DNA of 57,854 nt from Bacilli bacterium (GCA_900754115.1 CAAEBM010000054.1:1-57854), one strand, 5' to 3'. Numbered from the stretch's first letter, positions 17,278 to 26,524 are shown. Notes: generated by a model not told the origin, from the sequence alone. A program made the numbers and translations.

Positions 17278-17789
17278 ATAAAGTTCCTCAAAAGATTATT
17301 TTTTTTCAATCTTTTACGAATAAAAATATCCAATCTGCGGGGAATAAATGTAATCCATTGGTCTTTTTTTGTTTTGCGATTAACTAATAAAACATCAACT
17401 TTTGCTTTATTTGCACATAAGACATCTGTCATAATTTGATCACCTATCAGCAAAACAGAAGACTTTTGAAGTTGAAGTTTTTCTATTTTATCTAATAATT
17501 TTTTACAACTTGGTTTTTTAGCCTTGTATAAATATGGCACATCTAAGGAAGCAGCAAACGTAGAAACTCGTTTTTCATTATTATTAGAAATTAAAATCAC
17601 TTGAATGTTTTGCTTTTTTAAGGCTAAAATCCAATCAATTACTTCTGGGTCAGGATGCGCTTGATAAGGACAACAAAGGGTATTATCAATATCACAAAAA
17701 ATTGTGTGATAATTTTTTTGTAAAAAATGTTCAGGATTTAGTTTTAATAAATCAGGAAAATACCAGGTTGGGATATAATTTTTTTTCAT
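17274..17789 (-). CDS. yqeG: YqeG family HAD-IIIA phosphatase
   Basis: Haloacid dehalogenase superfamily protein of 171 residues with all four motifs: I (FCDIDNTL), II (LISNNN), III (AKKPSCKK) and IV (GDQIMTDV). The substrate of YqeG is not established. It heads the operon with yqeH, a position conserved through the Firmicutes, which hints at a link with ribosome assembly or NAD metabolism. It is divergent from sigK across a gap of about 100 bases. Confidence 0.93.
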   Translation of the reverse strand: MKKNYIPTWYFPDLLKLNPEHFLQKNYHTIFCDIDNTLCCPYQAHPDPEVIDWILALKKQNIQVILISNNNEKRVSTFAASLDVPYLYKAKKPSCKKLLDKIEKLQLQKSSVLLIGDQIMTDVLCANKAKVDVLLVNRKTKKDQWITFIPRRLDIFIRKRLKKNNLLRNFI

Positions 17790-17896
17790 AAACTCACCAT
17801 GTTAAGTATAGCATAAATTGAAACAAATACCTATAAAAAGGTGTTTTTAATCATATCTTTTATTTTTTTTTGATATATTAGGATGAGGTGTTCTAT

Positions 17897-18592
17897 ATGT
17901 TTCAAATCATCATTGAATTATTTAAAAATTTAACTTTATATGTTGGTTATATAAAAAATGGAGTTTTTCATTCTCCTTTAAGTCAAGAAGATGAAGAACG
18001 TTATATTAAAATGCTTTTTAGCGAGAAAAAAGAAGAAGCACGTACCAAGTTGATTGAACATAATCTTCGATTAGTCGCTCATATTTGTAAAAAATATGAA
18101 AATTGTAATGAACAATTTGACGATTTAGTCAGCATTGGCACCATTGGTTTAATTAAAGCCGTGGATACATTTAGTGAAGAAAAAGGAAATAAACTTGCCA
18201 CTTATGCTGCCCGTTGTATTGAAAATGAAATTTTAATGCACTTGCGAAGTACAAAAAAGGCAAATAATGACGTCTATTTATTTGATTCTATCGGAGAAGA
18301 TAGTGATGGCAGTGATATCACTTTAATGGATGTTATCCCAGCACCTGTAGAAAATTTATCAGAAAAATTAGATAAAGAAAACAATTTAAAATATTTAACT
18401 CAGTTTTTAAAAATTTTAGACCCTACCGAATTAAAAATCATTTCTTACCGATATGGTTTAAATGGAAAACCAGAAATGACGCAAAAAGAAATCGGGAAGA
18501 TGTTTAACATTTCCCGATCCTATGTTTCTCGTATTGAAAAACGAGTGTTAACAAAACTCTTATTTGAATTTCGTAAAAATGGATTAGCATAA
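17897..18592 (+). CDS. sigK: RNA polymerase sporulation sigma factor SigK
   Basis: Late mother-cell sigma factor that drives coat and cortex maturation genes. The N-terminal hydrophobic pro-region of about 20 residues (IIIELFKNLTLYVGYI) is the part cleaved by SpoIVFB after the SpoIVB signal. Region 2 reads LIEHNLRLVAHICKKY and LVSIGTIGLIKAVDTF with LATYAARCIENEILMHLR, and region 4 ends in ISRSYVSRIEKR. The gene is uninterrupted, so no skin-type element is needed to rebuild it. ATG 17897 follows GAGGTG by six bases; the upstream GTG at 17888 is inside that RBS. Confidence 0.96.
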   Translation: MFQIIIELFKNLTLYVGYIKNGVFHSPLSQEDEERYIKMLFSEKKEEARTKLIEHNLRLVAHICKKYENCNEQFDDLVSIGTIGLIKAVDTFSEEKGNKLATYAARCIENEILMHLRSTKKANNDVYLFDSIGEDSDGSDITLMDVIPAPVENLSEKLDKENNLKYLTQFLKILDPTELKIISYRYGLNGKPEMTQKEIGKMFNISRSYVSRIEKRVLTKLLFEFRKNGLA

Positions 18593-18593
18593 T

Positions 18594-21188
18594 TTATTTA
18601 AATAAATCGTCAATAGAAATATTGGCGTATTTTTCTTTTTTGCTCGCTTCTTCATCTTGAAGTTTATCATCAAATTTAGCAAAAGAAGGATCTTGTTTTT
18701 TTACTTGTTTTGCCTTCACTTTTTGATCAATATAAGTCGTTTTCGCAATCATTATCGCTTCTACTTTTTCTCTTTTTTCTAATGTTAAAAAAGGCTTAAT
18801 GATTTTATCAATCGGTTGATAAGGCACTTCATCTACCAAAACATCCATAGATTTAAAATTGGTAACAATTTGAAGAGTATCTCCTTCGTTATAGGTGACA
18901 ATGCCAACTGCATCGTGATGGTCACTTCTAAAAGATTTAAAAGACAAAGTTCCTACTGTTGTTCGATTCGTTTGATTAATATAACGAGGATATACTGGCT
19001 TTAATCCCCCTTTATCGGTAACAATCATCATGTTTGCTTTCTTTTCTTCATCTAAAGCAATCCCACCTACTAAATCACAATCTAATGCTCGAGATCCACT
19101 GCGAACCCCACCTGCTTTTAAACCTACAATACTGACTTGGTTTTCATCATAGCGCACTAATGCTCCATTTTTATATAAAACAACAATATCGCAACCACCA
19201 TTGGTTAAGAAAGCAGCAACTAAACTTTCATCTTCTTGTAAACGGAAACAAGAAACCGCCTTAGAATAACGTTGTAAAACAAACTCAGAAAGGGCTGTTC
19301 GTTTAATGCTTCCTTTAGAAGATGCTAAAGTAATGTATAAGTCTTTACGAAACTCTTTGACGACAAAGGCATTAATAATTTTTTCACTAGCTGGGAAGGC
19401 AGCGATTTTATTGATATGTACGCCTTCATCTTTCCATTTGTTTTCCACTAGTTCATAGACAGGAAGATACATAAAATTACCGCCACTTGTAAAAACTAAT
19501 AAAGTATCTAAAGTGCTCGCTTGTGAAATAGCGACAATGGCATCGGTTTGTTTATAACCTGGGAAACTCGAATTGCTACTATTATAAGATTTTAATTGAC
19601 TTCTTTTCGCATACCCATCTCTTGAAATCGCAATCATGACGTCTTCTTTAATGACAGTGGAGACTTTATCAATGACAATTTCTTCAATTTCATCTTCTAA
19701 AATAGTCTTTCTAGCATGTCCATATTTACTTTTAATTTCTTTTAATTCCGCAATCATCACAGCCTTTAAAGCCGTTTCTTGCGTTAATATTTCTTTTAAT
19801 TGACTTAATTCTTGATGTAATATTTCTTGTTCTTCTTTTAATTTTGTAATGTCTGTTGAAGATAAACGATAAAGTTGTAACATTAAAATTGCTTCTGCTT
19901 GTTTTTCACTAAAACCATATTTTGCAATGATATTTTCTTTTGCATCAGCTTTATTTTTACTTTTTTTAATCGTGTCAATTAACTCATCAACTATCGAAAT
20001 TGCCTTAATTAAACCATCTATAATGTGAAGACGGGCAGTCTTTTTATCAAAGTTATACTGACTTTTTCGAATAATGACTTCTTTTTTAAATTCTATATAC
20101 GCATCTAAAATGGCAAGTAATCCAACTTGTTTAGGTGTTTTATGATCAATAGCCACCATATTATAACTATAACTGGTTTGTAAATCACTAGCCTTATATA
20201 AATAATTTAAAATTAATTGGGCATCGGCTTCGTTTGTGATATCAATGACAATTTTTAATCCACTGCGGTCACTTTCATCGCGCACTTCCACCATTCCCCA
20301 TATTTCTTTGTTAAAGCGAATTTCATCAATGCGTTTAACCAAAGCAATCTTTACAATGTCATAAGGAATTTCTGTAATGACAATTTTGCGATTATTTTTT
20401 TCTTCAATGACTTCTGCTTTTCCACGAACAACGATTTTTCCTTTTCCCGTACTGAAAGCTTCTACTATTCCTTTTTTTCCAAAAACTATTCCACCTGTTG
20501 GAAAGTCAGGACCTTTAATTAGTTCCATCATCGTTTCTAAACGACAATTAGGATTTTTAATGCGATGAATAGTTCCATCAATAATTTCAGAAAGATTATG
20601 TGGAGGAATATCCGTTGCAAAACCAGCAGCAATTCCTTTTGCACCATTAATTAACAAAGCTGGAAAGCGTGTTGGTAAAACCGTTGGTTCTTTTAAAGTA
20701 TCATCAAAGTTATAAGTAAACTCCACTGTATCTTCATCAATATCTTTTAATAATTCCATGGCAACGGAAGAAAGTCGCGCTTCCGTATAACGCATTGCAG
20801 CAGCGGGGTCATTATCAATAGAACCATTATTTCCATGCATATCAATGAGTTCTTCATTACTTTTCCACCATTGGCTCATTCGAACCATAGCATCATAAAT
20901 TGAACTATCTCCATGAGGATGGTATTTTCCCATGACATCCCCAACAATACGAGCGGATTTTTTATAAGGAGTATTGGCAACACAGCCTAACTCTTTCATG
21001 CCAAATAAAATCCGTCTTTGCACCGGCTTTAATCCATCACGAATATCTGGTAAAGCCCGATCTTGAATAATATATTTAGAGTAAGCACCAAACCGTTCAC
21101 TAATGATATCTTCAAAAGGTCCATAAATCATAGAGAGGTCGGTATTGGATACAAATTCATCATCAATTTTTGTCTTTCTTGTAGCCAT
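18594..21188 (-). CDS. parC: DNA topoisomerase IV subunit A
   Basis: Breakage-reunion subunit of the type IIA topoisomerase that decatenates chromosomes. The N-terminal winged helix has DRALPDIRDGLKPVQRRILFGM and the catalytic tyrosine Y134 (AAMRYTEARLS). The QRDR segment contains S95 and D99 at the positions of S. aureus GrlA S80 and E84. A coiled-coil arm and a C-terminal beta-pinwheel complete the 864 residues. Pairing with ParE, rather than GyrB-type features, supports ParC over GyrA. It overlaps the parE stop by one base and converges with sigK at its 3' end with one base between stops. Confidence 0.94.
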   Translation of the reverse strand: MATRKTKIDDEFVSNTDLSMIYGPFEDIISERFGAYSKYIIQDRALPDIRDGLKPVQRRILFGMKELGCVANTPYKKSARIVGDVMGKYHPHGDSSIYDAMVRMSQWWKSNEELIDMHGNNGSIDNDPAAAMRYTEARLSSVAMELLKDIDEDTVEFTYNFDDTLKEPTVLPTRFPALLINGAKGIAAGFATDIPPHNLSEIIDGTIHRIKNPNCRLETMMELIKGPDFPTGGIVFGKKGIVEAFSTGKGKIVVRGKAEVIEEKNNRKIVITEIPYDIVKIALVKRIDEIRFNKEIWGMVEVRDESDRSGLKIVIDITNEADAQLILNYLYKASDLQTSYSYNMVAIDHKTPKQVGLLAILDAYIEFKKEVIIRKSQYNFDKKTARLHIIDGLIKAISIVDELIDTIKKSKNKADAKENIIAKYGFSEKQAEAILMLQLYRLSSTDITKLKEEQEILHQELSQLKEILTQETALKAVMIAELKEIKSKYGHARKTILEDEIEEIVIDKVSTVIKEDVMIAISRDGYAKRSQLKSYNSSNSSFPGYKQTDAIVAISQASTLDTLLVFTSGGNFMYLPVYELVENKWKDEGVHINKIAAFPASEKIINAFVVKEFRKDLYITLASSKGSIKRTALSEFVLQRYSKAVSCFRLQEDESLVAAFLTNGGCDIVVLYKNGALVRYDENQVSIVGLKAGGVRSGSRALDCDLVGGIALDEEKKANMMIVTDKGGLKPVYPRYINQTNRTTVGTLSFKSFRSDHHDAVGIVTYNEGDTLQIVTNFKSMDVLVDEVPYQPIDKIIKPFLTLEKREKVEAIMIAKTTYIDQKVKAKQVKKQDPSFAKFDDKLQDEEASKKEKYANISIDDLFK

Positions 21189-23149
21189 TATTCCTCACGC
21201 TCCTTTGAAAAATTATCCTCTAAAGTAAAGTGCACATTTTCTTCAATCCATTCTCTTCTTGGCTCAGGTTTATCTCCCATCAAAATTGACAAACGCCGAT
21301 CAGCAATTGTAAAATCTTCGATATCGACTCGAAGTAATGTTCTAGTTTGTGGATTCATTGTCGTTTCCCAAAGTTGATCCGCATTCATTTCTCCTAACCC
21401 TTTATATCGTTGAATATAAGCATTTTCACCGATTTCTTTTTTGGCTTTTGCTAAATCTATATCATTCCATGCATATTGGAAAACTTCCCCTTTACTTGTC
21501 TTTTTTGATACTTTATAAAGAGGGGGTAAAGCGACATATACCATTCCATTTTCAATTAATGGACGCATATATCTAAAAAAGAAAGTGAGCAATAAAACTT
21601 GGATATGAGCTCCATCTGTATCCGCATCAGTCATGATGATAATTTTCCCATAATTGGAATCTTTGACATCAAAGTCTTGCCCTACTCCTGCTCCAATTGT
21701 ATAAATTATCGTATTGATTTCTTCATTTTTCATCAATGCTGCTACATTTTGTTTTTCGGAGTTGATGACTTTTCCTCTTAAAGGCAAAATCGCTTGATAT
21801 TTAGAGTTTCTTCCTTGTTTTGCACTGCCACCAGCAGAATCTCCTTCTACTAAAAACAATTCATTAAGTTTTTGATCTTTACTTTGAGCAGGCGATAATT
21901 TATCAGAAATAATGCGTTCAGTTTTCACCTTTTTTCCCGAACGTGCTTCTTCTCTAGCTTTTCTTGTGGCTTCACGAACTTGTTGAGCTTTAACTGCTTT
22001 TCCAACCAAAATGGTCGCAATTTCTTTGTTTTCTTCTAAAAAATAAGAAAGTTTTTCATAGACAATGTTTTCTACAACCGTTCGGGCAGCAGGAGTTCCT
22101 AATTTACTTTTTGTTTGACTTTCAAATTGTAATAAACTTTCTACAATTTTAATAGATAAGACTGCATTAATTCCTTCACGAACATCTCGCCCATCTAAAT
22201 TCTTATCTTTACTTTTTAAAAGATTATTGTTGCGTGCATAGTCATTAAATGCTTTGGTAAAAGCAGTGCGAAAACCAACTTCATGCGTCCCTCCATCTTT
22301 AGTTCGAATATTATTGACAAAAGATAAGACGTTGCGATCATCATCTTCATAATTATCACAATACACAAAAGCTAAATCGACTTTAATTCCTTCTGCTTCT
22401 CCTTGAATCGAGACAATTTTATGTAAAGGCGTTTTCCCTTCACAAATAAATTTGACAAATTCTTCTACGCCGTTTTCATAACAAAAAACTTCTTTTTTAT
22501 TGATAATTTCATTTTCAAAAACGAATTTAATCCCTGGCATTAAAAAAGCAGTTTCTCGTAATCTTTCACAAATTAAAGTATGAGAAAAAGTGGTGGAAGT
22601 AAAAATATTGGCATCTGGTTTAAAACATACCGATGTGCCACTACGTTTATTTGCAACTACAGGAATTTCTTTTAAATTGGAAACAATTTTTCCTCCTTGT
22701 TTAAAATCAATTTCATAAGTTTTTCCATCACGTACAATGGTGACTTTCATCCATTCCGATAAGGCATTGACAACAGAAGCCCCTACACCATGTAAGCCAC
22801 TGGAAGTTTTATATCCTCCATCTTCAGAAAATTTACCTCCTGCATGTAAAACAGTATAGACGACAACAGGAGTTAATTGACCGGACTTGTGCATTCCTAC
22901 GGGAACACCACGGCCACTATCAGTGACAGAAACAGAGTTATCTTTATATAATTTTACGACGATCTCTTTACCAAAACCTGCTAATGCTTCATCCACTGCA
23001 TTGTCAACAATTTCCCAAAGCAAGTGATGAAGTCCACGAGAATCAACCGAACCAATATACATTCCAGGTCTTTTGCGAACCGCTTCTAATCCTTCTAAGA
23101 TTTGGATATCATCATCATTATAATGAGTAGAAACTTTCTTTTCTGCCAC
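21188..23149 (-). CDS. parE: DNA topoisomerase IV subunit B
   Basis: ATPase subunit of topoisomerase IV. GHKL motifs: EIVDNAVDEALAG, DSGRGVPVG and GYKTSSGLHGVGASVVNALS; the K-T-S-S-G-L-H-G form is typical of ParE. The TOPRIM domain has LVEGDSAGGSAKQGR and TDADTDGAHI, and the C-terminal RYKGLGEMNADQLWETTM closes the fold. GTG at 23149 is preferred (AGGAG eight bases upstream) to GTG at 23158. 653 residues. It is divergent from plsY, as in Bacillus. Confidence 0.95.
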   Translation of the reverse strand: MAEKKVSTHYNDDDIQILEGLEAVRKRPGMYIGSVDSRGLHHLLWEIVDNAVDEALAGFGKEIVVKLYKDNSVSVTDSGRGVPVGMHKSGQLTPVVVYTVLHAGGKFSEDGGYKTSSGLHGVGASVVNALSEWMKVTIVRDGKTYEIDFKQGGKIVSNLKEIPVVANKRSGTSVCFKPDANIFTSTTFSHTLICERLRETAFLMPGIKFVFENEIINKKEVFCYENGVEEFVKFICEGKTPLHKIVSIQGEAEGIKVDLAFVYCDNYEDDDRNVLSFVNNIRTKDGGTHEVGFRTAFTKAFNDYARNNNLLKSKDKNLDGRDVREGINAVLSIKIVESLLQFESQTKSKLGTPAARTVVENIVYEKLSYFLEENKEIATILVGKAVKAQQVREATRKAREEARSGKKVKTERIISDKLSPAQSKDQKLNELFLVEGDSAGGSAKQGRNSKYQAILPLRGKVINSEKQNVAALMKNEEINTIIYTIGAGVGQDFDVKDSNYGKIIIMTDADTDGAHIQVLLLTFFFRYMRPLIENGMVYVALPPLYKVSKKTSKGEVFQYAWNDIDLAKAKKEIGENAYIQRYKGLGEMNADQLWETTMNPQTRTLLRVDIEDFTIADRRLSILMGDKPEPRREWIEENVHFTLEDNFSKEREE

Positions 23150-23171
23150 AACAACCACTCCTAACTTAATT

Positions 23172-23201
23172 ATTATATCGTAATTGAAATCTTTTTATCA
23201 A
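23172..23201 (-). promoter_or_regulatory. parE-parC promoter
   Basis: On the minus strand TTGATA (23196-23201), an 18-base spacer and TATAAT (23172-23177) form a good SigA promoter about 23 bases before the parE start codon. Confidence 0.65.
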
Positions 23202-23205
23202 GAAA

Positions 23206-23241
23206 AACAAGATTGAATTTCTTGTTCACTTATTATATCAT
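23206..23241 (+). promoter_or_regulatory. plsY promoter with inverted repeat
   Basis: TTGAAT (23213-23218), a 17-base spacer and TATCAT (23236-23241) form a SigA promoter. An inverted repeat AACAAGA / TCTTGTT (23206-23212 and 23220-23226) straddles the -35 box and could be an operator acting on this side or on the divergent parE promoter. Confidence 0.55.
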
Positions 23242-23274
23242 AGTAGTGAAAATGTTTAGAAAATAGGTGAAAAT

Positions 23275-23955
23275 ATGTTTGTCATTCTCTTATCCCTTGT
23301 CATTTCTGCTATTGTAGGCTATTTTATCGGTTCTATTCCCAATGCTTTAATCATTGGAAAATTTTTTTATAAGACCGATGTACGGACGAAAGGTTCTGGG
23401 AATCTTGGAGCAACTAACGTAGCACGCACATTGGGTGCAAAACCAGGCATTATTGTCTTAATTTTAGATATGTGCAAATCCATTTTTACTTCTAATTTAA
23501 TGTATATCGTTGGCTTATATTTATTTAAGTTTGATAGTTCTTTTTGGTTAGCCATGATGTTTATTACCGCAGGTTTTATGACTTGTATTGGTCATTGTTT
23601 TCCGATATTTGCTCATTTTAAAGGAGGAAAAGCGGTCAGTGTCATTGCTGGATTTGCGCTTGGCTCAAATTATATTGTATCATTAGTTGGACTTGTCGTT
23701 TTTGTTCTTTCTTTTCTTTTAAAACGAATTGTGTCGTTATCTTCTATTTGTATGGCAGCAATCACTTCTTTACTTTCTTTTATTCCTTTCTTTTATGAAG
23801 GATTTTATCTTTATCCTAAAGAACAAGGGCTTTATTATTCCATTACTTTAGTTGTCATCAGTATTCTTTTAATCATTCGCCATCAATCCAATATTATTAA
23901 ATTAATTAAAGGGGAGGAAAAACCCTTTCAACTCGCAAAAAAAGAAAAAAAATAG
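23275..23955 (+). CDS. plsY: Glycerol-3-phosphate acyltransferase PlsY
   Basis: Integral membrane enzyme that transfers an acyl group from acyl-phosphate to the sn-1 position of glycerol-3-phosphate, the first step of phospholipid synthesis. It has several transmembrane segments and the three conserved loops: motif 1 (GSIPNALIIG), motif 2 (KGSGNLGATNVARTLG) and motif 3 (GHCFPIFAHFKGGKAVSV). 226 residues, slightly longer than usual because of a charged C-terminal tail. It starts with ATG preceded by AGGTG. Confidence 0.96.
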   Translation: MFVILLSLVISAIVGYFIGSIPNALIIGKFFYKTDVRTKGSGNLGATNVARTLGAKPGIIVLILDMCKSIFTSNLMYIVGLYLFKFDSSFWLAMMFITAGFMTCIGHCFPIFAHFKGGKAVSVIAGFALGSNYIVSLVGLVVFVLSFLLKRIVSLSSICMAAITSLLSFIPFFYEGFYLYPKEQGLYYSITLVVISILLIIRHQSNIIKLIKGEEKPFQLAKKEKK

Positions 23956-23982
23956 ATTCCCTTCAAAGGAGTCTATTTTTTT
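23950..23982. terminator. Terminator between plsY and yneF
   Basis: AAATAGATTCC and GGAGTCTATTT arms around a short loop, followed by T on the plus strand and preceded by A-rich sequence. It ends plsY and can serve the converging yneF. Confidence 0.75.
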
Positions 23983-23988
23983 AATGTT

Positions 23989-24216
23989 TTAACGTTGTTG
24001 ATTCATTGCGTTCATCACTTGACGAACTTGAGCTTCACTTGGCGTTCTTCCCATTTGCTTAAACATCACACGAATCATTTTTTCATTAATCGGAGGATTC
24101 TTTTTTAAACTCCGTTTGAATATACTTCTTGCAACAAAAAAACCTATAATACCACCAACTACTAGCCCAATAGCACACCATAAAATAGAAACACCAACCG
24201 TACTAAAGAGAATCAT
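23989..24216 (-). CDS. yneF: YneF family membrane protein (UPF0154)
   Basis: 75 residues: one N-terminal transmembrane helix (about 8-30, with G-L-V-V-G-G-I-I-G-F-F-V-A-R) followed by the UPF0154 signature K-N-P-P-I-N-E-K-M-I-R-V-M-F-K-Q-M-G-R-T-P-S-E. The family is widespread in Bacilli; its biochemical function is not established. It is a single-gene unit convergent with plsY. Confidence 0.9.
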   Translation of the reverse strand: MILFSTVGVSILWCAIGLVVGGIIGFFVARSIFKRSLKKNPPINEKMIRVMFKQMGRTPSEAQVRQVMNAMNQQR

Positions 24217-24312
24217 CTTTCTTCCTCCTTTGCTATCTTTTATTATTTTACTATAGTTTTTTTAAATAAACAAGTCTTACAACTTTTCATTTTATGATTC
24301 CTGCCTTTTGTC

Positions 24313-24341
24313 TTGAAATAAATAATGAAATCAGCTATAAT
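24313..24341 (+). promoter_or_regulatory. Promoter of the M6 protease gene
   Basis: TTGAAA (24313-24318), a 17-base spacer and TATAAT (24336-24341) make a near-consensus SigA promoter, 26 bases upstream of the start codon. Confidence 0.75.
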
Positions 24342-24367
24342 TTAATTCTTGAAAGGTTGTGTTAAAA

Positions 24368-25987
24368 ATGAAAAAAAAGATACTTCTATGGGCTGGGTTG
24401 ATTTTGATATCTTCACTATCTTTAACTGGTTGCCAAGATACAAAAACTACAATTTCTTCGCCCTCTTCGGATTCTATTCAATCTTCAAATACTGATACTA
24501 CTCCATCGATTCCCGTTGAAAAAGAACCGATGATTATTCCGGATAACAAAGCAACAGATAGTGAATATGCATTTGAATTTGATAGTGTCACATTTGAAAA
24601 AAGTCCTACTCCGTCTTCTGGAACAAATTATTACACTCCTGATGAATTTGCTTTTACTTATCAAGAAGTTCGTGAAAGAGAAATTTATTTTGATCCAGCA
24701 ACGACAGGAAATCAACGCATTTTAGTCATTCCCGTTAAATTTCAAGATGATTCAACCATCTCTTCTTGTCGAAATTATGAAGGTGGTTGTGATAAAGCTT
24801 TAACTGATATTGAAAAAGCCTTTTTTGGAGATCCTAGTTATACTGGATGGGAATCGGTCAGTAGTTATTATTATAAATCGAGTTATGGTAACTTAAAATT
24901 ACAAGGACGCGTCACCGATTGGTTTACTGTAGATAAGACTAGTCGACAAATCAATGGGTTATCTTCACAAATTTATGCGGACCCTTCTTATTATGTTTTA
25001 CGCGAAGCAGCGAAATGGTATGAAAAAAATTATGGTGATTTAGATTACTATGATCAAAATAATGATGGCTATGTCGATGCGATTTGGTTAGTTTATGATC
25101 GTCCCTATAGCACTACAGGAACGACTGTTTGGTGGGCTTACACTTTCTGGGATTATCAAAATACTGCTTCAGGTTTAAAACCCTATACCTATGCTTGGGC
25201 AAGTATTGACTTTTTATATGATGGAATGTATGAACAAAATGGAGTTCTTGTTCCCGATGCCCATACATTTATTCATGAAACTGGGCATGTTCTTGGTTTA
25301 GACGATTACTACAATTATGATGACAATAGCACTTATGGTGCTGCTGGTAAACTAGATATGATGGATTACAATATCGGAGACCACAATGCTTATTCTAAAA
25401 TGTTATTAAACTGGACAATGCCAAAAGTTGTCACTGGAGATACCACCATTACTATTGCTCCTTTTGAATCTTCTGGCGATTGTATTTTAGTTCGTGGTGA
25501 TGATACTTGGAACCAAACTGCAATGGATGAATATTTACTCATTGAATTCTCTACACCTACAGGATTAAATTATTTAGATTCTTTAACTGCATACCAAAAT
25601 TCTGTTCGTCATTTTACAGAATCAGGAATTAAAATCTATCATGTCGATTCTCGATTAGGAGCTTATGATTATTGGGGAAATTTAACCAATTATACAGATG
25701 ATTTAGATGATTCTCCTTCTATCGTCCATTCTAATACCACACAAGGTCCAAATACTGATGAATTTTTATTGCATTTGTTAGAAGCGACAGGAACGAATAC
25801 TTTTAAATATAATCGTCCTGCAACCAATGATACTTTATTTCAAGAGGGAGATGTCTTTACTCCTACAAAATTTGCTAGTTTCTTTGCAAACGCAACACGA
25901 TTCAATGATCAAACTGAAATTGGTTATTCTATTACCATTGATGAAATCACTTCAACTAGTGCAACATTGACCTTTAAAAAATTATAA
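24368..25987 (+). CDS. Secreted M6-family metalloprotease lipoprotein
   Basis: A lipoprotein signal with lipobox LTGC (C22 from ATG 24368) is followed by a Ser/Thr-rich linker (about 25-50). The catalytic domain has the zinc motif FIHETGHVLGLDDYYN near residues 301-316, i.e. HExxHxxGxxD, and the M6 hallmark YYDQNNDGYVDAIWLVYD about 75 residues earlier. The group includes immune inhibitor A and related enzymes that cleave host or environmental proteins. The C-terminal part is beta-rich and may bind substrate. It should be anchored to the outer face of the membrane. ATG 24368 is preferred to GTG 24359 because GAAAGG at 24351-24356 is too close to the latter. Confidence 0.88.
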   Translation: MKKKILLWAGLILISSLSLTGCQDTKTTISSPSSDSIQSSNTDTTPSIPVEKEPMIIPDNKATDSEYAFEFDSVTFEKSPTPSSGTNYYTPDEFAFTYQEVREREIYFDPATTGNQRILVIPVKFQDDSTISSCRNYEGGCDKALTDIEKAFFGDPSYTGWESVSSYYYKSSYGNLKLQGRVTDWFTVDKTSRQINGLSSQIYADPSYYVLREAAKWYEKNYGDLDYYDQNNDGYVDAIWLVYDRPYSTTGTTVWWAYTFWDYQNTASGLKPYTYAWASIDFLYDGMYEQNGVLVPDAHTFIHETGHVLGLDDYYNYDDNSTYGAAGKLDMMDYNIGDHNAYSKMLLNWTMPKVVTGDTTITIAPFESSGDCILVRGDDTWNQTAMDEYLLIEFSTPTGLNYLDSLTAYQNSVRHFTESGIKIYHVDSRLGAYDYWGNLTNYTDDLDDSPSIVHSNTTQGPNTDEFLLHLLEATGTNTFKYNRPATNDTLFQEGDVFTPTKFASFFANATRFNDQTEIGYSITIDEITSTSATLTFKKL

Positions 25988-25999
25988 ATCCTTCATTTT

Positions 26000-26030
26000 A
26001 AGAGTTCAAAGAAATTTGGGCTCTTTTTTT
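26000..26030 (+). terminator. Terminator after the M6 protease gene
   Basis: AAGAGTTCAAA pairs with TTTGGGCTCTT (two G-U pairs) around GAAA, followed by a T-run. Confidence 0.75.
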
Positions 26031-26034
26031 AATT

Positions 26035-26066
26035 AAAAAGTTTAGATGACAAAATCTAAACTTTTT
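26035..26066 (-). terminator. Terminator of the 26065 gene
   Basis: A perfect 13-bp inverted repeat AAAAAGTTTAGAT / ATCTAAACTTTTT begins at the stop codon of the minus-strand gene and supplies a T-run in its direction. Confidence 0.7.
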
Positions 26067-26439
26067 AAACTGTTACTAATCTTTTTGTTTCGTTAAGTTG
26101 TTGATATTGGTTCAAAATAGAATGGCATTTTTTAAGCAAAATTTGATGTGGATTATCATATTCATAACAAATATAATGTTCATAAAAAATTAATTGTTCA
26201 AAGATTTCTTCATTTACGATAAGATGAATGACATTTTCTGCAACAGTTAATTGTTCCATTCCTTTACAAAGTCTAAGACACTGTTCCATCACAGTTGAAA
26301 TATTTTGTCTTTTTAAAACAATTTCTAATTGTTTTTGACAAGAATCTAAATGATAATTATCAAATAAATTTTGAACAATTTCTACACTCAATTGATCTTG
26401 GTAATGCTCATCCCATTGAAAAAAAATCATTTTATGCAT
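26065..26439 (-). CDS. Hypothetical protein, 124 residues
   Basis: Not recognised. It is predicted to be helical and soluble, with no signal peptide or membrane segment. It contains four cysteines and many Q, H and aromatic residues (D-N-Y-H-L-D-S-C-Q-K-Q-L-E-I and F-Y-E-H-Y-I-C-Y-E-Y). It is a real gene by several signs: GAGGTG seven bases before the ATG, a possible TATAAT at 26466-26471, and its own terminator. It lies between transketolase and the M6 protease as a single-gene unit. Confidence 0.7.
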   Translation of the reverse strand: MHKMIFFQWDEHYQDQLSVEIVQNLFDNYHLDSCQKQLEIVLKRQNISTVMEQCLRLCKGMEQLTVAENVIHLIVNEEIFEQLIFYEHYICYEYDNPHQILLKKCHSILNQYQQLNETKRLVTV

Positions 26440-26494
26440 TGCAATACACCTCTTTTATATTTCCTATTATAAAAAAAAGAAGTGTCGAAAAAAC

Positions 26495-26524
26495 AAAAAA
26501 GATGGCTTTTAAACCATCTTTTTT
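26495..26524 (-). terminator. Transketolase terminator
   Basis: AAAAAAGATGG / CCATCTTTTTT arms with a short loop give a T-run on the minus strand. The stem overlaps the last codons of tkt. Confidence 0.75.

Noticed and set aside
17800..17815. TATACT -10 for yqeG on the minus strand
   Set aside because: It lies about 15 bases from the start codon, leaving no room for the GGTGAG RBS, and no -35 is correctly spaced.
17851..17879. SigE-like promoter (TCATATCT-N13-GATATATT) upstream of sigK
   Set aside because: Transcription would start near 17886, inside the RBS of sigK (GGATGAGGTG from 17881), so the mRNA would lack a usable ribosome site.
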